The position numbers and the translations under genes were made by a program. 17,643 nucleotides of DNA from positions 1 to 17,643 of the forward strand of contig NW_014012612.1 of assembly GCF_000611645.1 (NCBI RefSeq). The letters run 5' to 3'. The notes under the pieces are model-generated. The model searched no databases and was not told the DNA's origin. It saw only the letters and a program-made list of their open reading frames with translations. Of the stretch, positions 16,490-17,643 are shown one piece after another. The stretch comes from Monoraphidium neglectum. Lineage: Eukaryota > Chlorophyta > Chlorophyceae > Sphaeropleales > Selenastraceae. Numbering within the stretch: the first letter of the stretch is position 1; every line of letters starts with the position of its first letter.

Positions 16490-16806
16490 AGGGTCGTCCA
16501 CTAGCTCGACGTCAAGCTGTCGCGACAAACAGCTCGACCTGTGCAGGCACCGCTCTCCGCCCCGCCGACCAGTGCTGCGCCCGCAGCTGAGCAGCACAGT
16601 GCCTAGTTTGAAACTGCCGCTAAGATTCACGCTGTGCGTCTTTGAGCCGCTCGGGCGGCTGTTGACGCCGTGTATTTGAACAAGTACTGTGGTAGATCGG
16701 CAAGGAACGCCGTTGAGGCTGTAGGTGTGTCCAAGGCAACGCGCGGAGCTTCGGGCTTTGGTATTCTGATCAAGCTGGAGCAACTGTTGCCGCTCGGTGC
16801 CGGCGT
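16490..16806 (+). pseudogene. Degenerate open frame with three in-frame stops, ending at a GTGAGT donor
   Basis: One plus frame reads coherently as LDVKLSRQTARPVQAPLSAP, AAEQHSA, TAG, FETAAKIHAVRL, TGA, AARAAVDAVYLNKYCGRSAR, NAVEAVGVSKATRGASGFGI and LIKLEQLLPLGAG, then a consensus donor GTGAGT at 16807. The stops are at 16502, 16604 and 16643. Each is one C-to-T step from a sense codon (CAG or CGA). The last exon-like part after 16645 is intact and could still be used, since AGCC at 16645 allows an acceptor. No family is recognised. Confidence 0.3.
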
Positions 16807-17096
16807 GTGAGTACCCTCGTGGCATTCTCACACCCCTTGACTGGAAATCCCCCAGGGTTCAGCCCTTCCCTGAAGCACGATATATATGATAAGAGTACGC
16901 AATTTGCCCAATACTCCCTTGCCCCGGCGCTGATTTGTTTTCCCAGGAGAGCCTGGCGCAAGACCATGCACAGCCCAGCAGCACCCTGCAGACCACCCCC
17001 TTCAAGGAGCACTGCAATCACTGAGGTCGACTTTTCAGGACTGTGAACGACCAACACAACTGTCACAGACACAGGGCGTCCGGCAGGCCTGGACGG
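16807..17096. other. Region without a supported gene
   Basis: Acceptor-like sites (CCCCCAG at 16856, TTTTCCCAG at 16950) on the plus strand could continue the transcript that ends its exon at 16806. The following frames are short: one ends VDFSGL and TGA at 17041-17046. Nothing is recognisable. Confidence 0.4.
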
Positions 17097-17101
17097 TTAC
17101 A
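17097..17101 (-). terminator. TGTAA polyadenylation signal of the gene ending at 17149
   Basis: TGTAA read on the minus strand begins 48 bases beyond the TGA at 17151-17149. In green algae this pentamer usually sits shortly before the cleavage site, so it fits as the end of this transcript. Confidence 0.6.
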
Positions 17102-17148
17102 GGAGTTGGGCTGCTGTACGATGCAGCAAGCCGCCGCCGGCGACGTCA

Positions 17149-17241
17149 TCACGCGGCCGCCTCAGCCGACGCCCGGACCTTGTCTGCGGCCCCGGCGGCC
17201 TCGGCCTTCTCGATGCCCCCTCCCAGCGCCAGGTCGTACAC
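17149..17241 (-). CDS. Terminal exon of an unidentified minus-strand gene
   Basis: After a pyrimidine-rich acceptor (TTTCCTCTCTGGCCAG) the frame reads VYDLALGGGIEKAEAAGAAD and KVRASAEAAA, then TGA: 30 residues in phase 0 with strongly GC-ending codons unlike the surrounding DNA. This is a typical short last exon, ending in an amphipathic Ala/Lys/Glu helix. The remaining exons lie beyond the right edge. I do not recognise the protein. The frame is open further upstream to 17592, but that part looks like intron. Confidence 0.6.
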   Translation of the reverse strand: MYDLALGGGIEKAEAAGAADKVRASAEAAA

Positions 17242-17643
17242 CTGGCCAGAGAGGAAACATTGCAAGGGAGCAGCCGCGTTCACGCTGATGTGTGCGTCCG
17301 GAGCATGGGGGCGGGCAAACAGCGCAGGTTTCTGTTCTGGCGCGCGCGCCCCTTCGGGATGCTGCTTGCACTCAGGCCGGAGCCAGCTGAAGCACCAGCA
17401 TGCTTTTGGGCATTGAGAATGGGTGACCCCCTCTTCTTGCGTCATCAGCCAGCGGGAACGGCCAAGCATCGTTCGCTCGACGATCCCGCAAGACAGCGCC
17501 TCGACGCTCGTGCCCCGCCCCCGCCCCAGGCGCCCGACCACGCAGCTGCAGGTTATGTCAGCCCAGCTGGGCGGACATGCACCTGCTGGCACGTGCTGAC
17601 AAGTGCGGGGTGGCGCGCATTGCTTGTAATCCGCCCCCCCCCC

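Noticed and set aside
15702..16679. 325-codon plus-strand ORF
   Set aside because: It is Cys/Arg/Trp-rich, crosses the compound palindrome, and only short parts are protein-like. The other two frames share the coding-like pieces, so it looks like a composite of decayed frames.
1..17643. RNA genes, CRISPR arrays, prokaryotic operons, insertion sequences
   Set aside because: No tRNA cloverleaf, rRNA-like block, spaced repeat array or transposase was recognised on either strand. The many antisense ORFs are a by-product of high GC content.

Overview
The window reads as nuclear DNA of a unicellular green alga (Chlorophyta, probably Chlorophyceae). The evidence is GC-rich coding DNA, short spliced exons with GTG-type donors, long (GT)n/(CA)n and CAG microsatellites, low-complexity Ala/Ser/Gln/Gly tracts, and TGTAA polyadenylation motifs after two predicted stop codons. 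No bacterial operon structure, RNA gene, CRISPR array or insertion sequence was seen. The taxon is an inference from style, not from a marker gene.

Left third (1-5316, minus strand): one large multi-exon gene that I am confident is an ASPM (abnormal spindle) homologue. Ten exons join in perfect phase into 949 codons: an N-terminal ASH domain, a long basic Pro/Ala linker, two calponin-homology (CH) domains, and the start of the post-CH/IQ region, which runs off the left edge. One intron appears to be GC-AG. Two introns carry long (GT)n tracts. The start codon lies further right and was not settled.

5317-7180: lower-GC DNA with open minus-strand segments, including one ankyrin-like stretch, and a few weak plus-strand ORFs. 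No gene model is secure here.

7180-10125: an imperfect tandem duplication on the plus strand with a period of about 1.3-1.4 kb. Each unit has a Ser/Asp-rich first exon and a second exon with a conserved domain weakly resembling a plant B3 DNA-binding domain, followed by a CAG or AGCGGC tract. Both copies carry lesions (frameshifts, a lost acceptor, an early stop), so they look like decaying paralogues.

10476-13300 (minus): a secreted, heavily sequon-decorated protein. A signal-peptide exon and a candidate small exon lead to a long exon encoding an Ala-rich coiled coil, a tail-fibre-like stalk motif and a C-terminal DUF1554/C-type-lectin-like domain.

13300-17643: lower GC and harder to read. 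It holds a probable but unrecognised minus-strand gene (about 14121-15067), plus-strand degenerate ORFs with in-frame stops (15413-16806), a striking compound palindrome (15982-16026), and the terminal exon of another minus-strand gene (17149-17241) with a TGTAA signal 48 bases past its stop.

No functional link between these genes is evident. ASPM would act in spindle-pole and microtubule organisation, and the lectin-like protein at the cell surface or wall.
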